Source: an uncultured Clostridia bacterium (lineage in GTDB: Bacteria > Bacillota > Clostridia > Christensenellales > Pumilibacteraceae). From it: 6,790 bases of DNA. The stretch lies in assembly GCA_947627075.1 (NCBI GenBank), contig CANQUR010000089.1:1-6790 (forward strand), given 5' to 3'. The translations under genes were made by a program, and so were the position numbers. This document shows positions 6,251-6,790 of the stretch, piece by piece (within the stretch, counting starts at the first letter, position 1; each line of letters starts with the position of its first letter). The notes under the pieces were generated by a model that did no database searches, was not told where the DNA came from, and worked only from the letters and a program-made list of their open reading frames with translations.

Positions 6251-6790
6251 TCACTCCTTTTCAAATATAGCCACTATTGAAATATGATTGGAATATTTTC
6301 CCATTGCTCCGTAAACTCTTTCGAGAACAGGATTGGTTTCATCAAATGGTGTTTCATACCAATCTGCAAAATTTACAGTATAAGTAACCCACTTTACAAA
6401 TCTGTAACCTTCTAACGGAACAGCACAAACTTTACCCTTCCAAACACCGCACAATTTTACGCTCGTACCGTCATCACCGATAATATAGCCGCCACCTACC
6501 ACGCTAAATGTAAAGGTAAGGTAAAAATCCCCTTTCCAATATTCGAGCGGTATTCCGCCTTTAACACCTTCCACGATCGCTTCGTTCAACATATAAGCTT
6601 TATCTTCTTCATAATTCGGGTCTTGCCCATTGTTCAGATAATATTGATAATTCTTTTGATCCGGTCTATGTATTGTATAATCGGAATAACGTACCTTCAA
6701 TATGTCCTCCGGAAGTTTCATCTCTACAGTATGTATAAGTTGATGCCTATACAACGAAATCACACTATTCCCCCAATTATTGTAGATATT
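6251..6790 (-). CDS. C-terminal part of an unrecognised protein ending in an InlB-type beta-repeat; runs off right edge
   Basis: The minus-strand frame is open from the right edge to the TGA at 6253-6251 (179 residues visible). A GTG at 6763-6761 could be read as a start, with only a weak GGGGGA upstream. The nine codons before it are also open and there is no signal peptide after it, so I treat the gene as incomplete at its 5' end. The last 85 or so residues look like a divergent InlB B-repeat / 'bacterial repeat' domain: a GGG-Y-I-IGDDGT turn, then AVPLEGYRFVKWV (A-x-P-x-x-G-Y-x-F-x-x-W), ending in IVAIFEKE (A-x-F). Such domains typically occur in secreted or surface proteins of Gram-positive bacteria and often in large modular ones. 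The more N-terminal part (for example YTIHRPDQKNYQYYLNNGQD) is tyrosine-rich and I do not recognise it. Codons are more A/T-ending than in lepA or hrcA. Function is unknown; the repeat call is by eye. Confidence 0.65.
   Translation of the reverse strand, partial: NIYNNWGNSVISLYRHQLIHTVEMKLPEDILKVRYSDYTIHRPDQKNYQYYLNNGQDPNYEEDKAYMLNEAIVEGVKGGIPLEYWKGDFYLTFTFSVVGGGYIIGDDGTSVKLCGVWKGKVCAVPLEGYRFVKWVTYTVNFADWYETPFDETNPVLERVYGAMGKYSNHISIVAIFEKE

Overview
The window looks like a piece of a Bacillota (Firmicutes) chromosome, most likely clostridial and perhaps from a metagenome. The gene order lepA - hemW - hrcA - grpE - dnaK is the classic Firmicutes arrangement. The heat-shock unit is headed by a CIRCE/HrcA operator, promoters are sigma-A type, ribosome binding sites are AGGAG-like, and base composition is moderate. 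I cannot name the genus.

Layout. On the minus strand, read right to left, are two transcription units. The first is lepA (5214-3412) and hemW (3412-2342), joined by a one-base stop/start overlap and driven by a TTGCCA/TATAAT promoter; a probable terminator lies at 2213-2240. The second is hrcA (1971-964), grpE (940-356) and the start of dnaK (328 to the left edge), driven by a TTGACA/TATCAT promoter immediately upstream of a CIRCE element. HrcA represses this unit, which includes its own gene; GrpE is the nucleotide exchange factor for DnaK. Diverging from lepA on the plus strand is a monocistronic glycerophosphodiester phosphodiesterase gene (5415-6152) with its own promoter and a strong hairpin terminator. 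Converging on it from the right edge is the C-terminal part of an unrecognised, probably surface-exposed protein ending in an InlB-type beta repeat (6251-6790).

The most striking feature is at the left edge. The dnaK frame is normal for about 77 codons, passes through a short KVVIDDK stretch, then continues in frame into what reads as the C-terminus of a DJ-1/PfpI family protein (TSRGAGT motif), not DnaK. G/C at the third codon position falls from 40 of 76 codons to 2 of 25 at the same point. I think this is most likely an assembly or amplification chimera joined through a shared short stretch, but a real recombination product is not excluded. The second unusual point is the hrcA leader: beyond one good CIRCE it carries two more HrcA half-sites at 23-24 base spacing, with the outermost arms forming an 11-base perfect inverted repeat. 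I found no CRISPR array, tRNA, rRNA, insertion sequence or undescribed multi-gene system.
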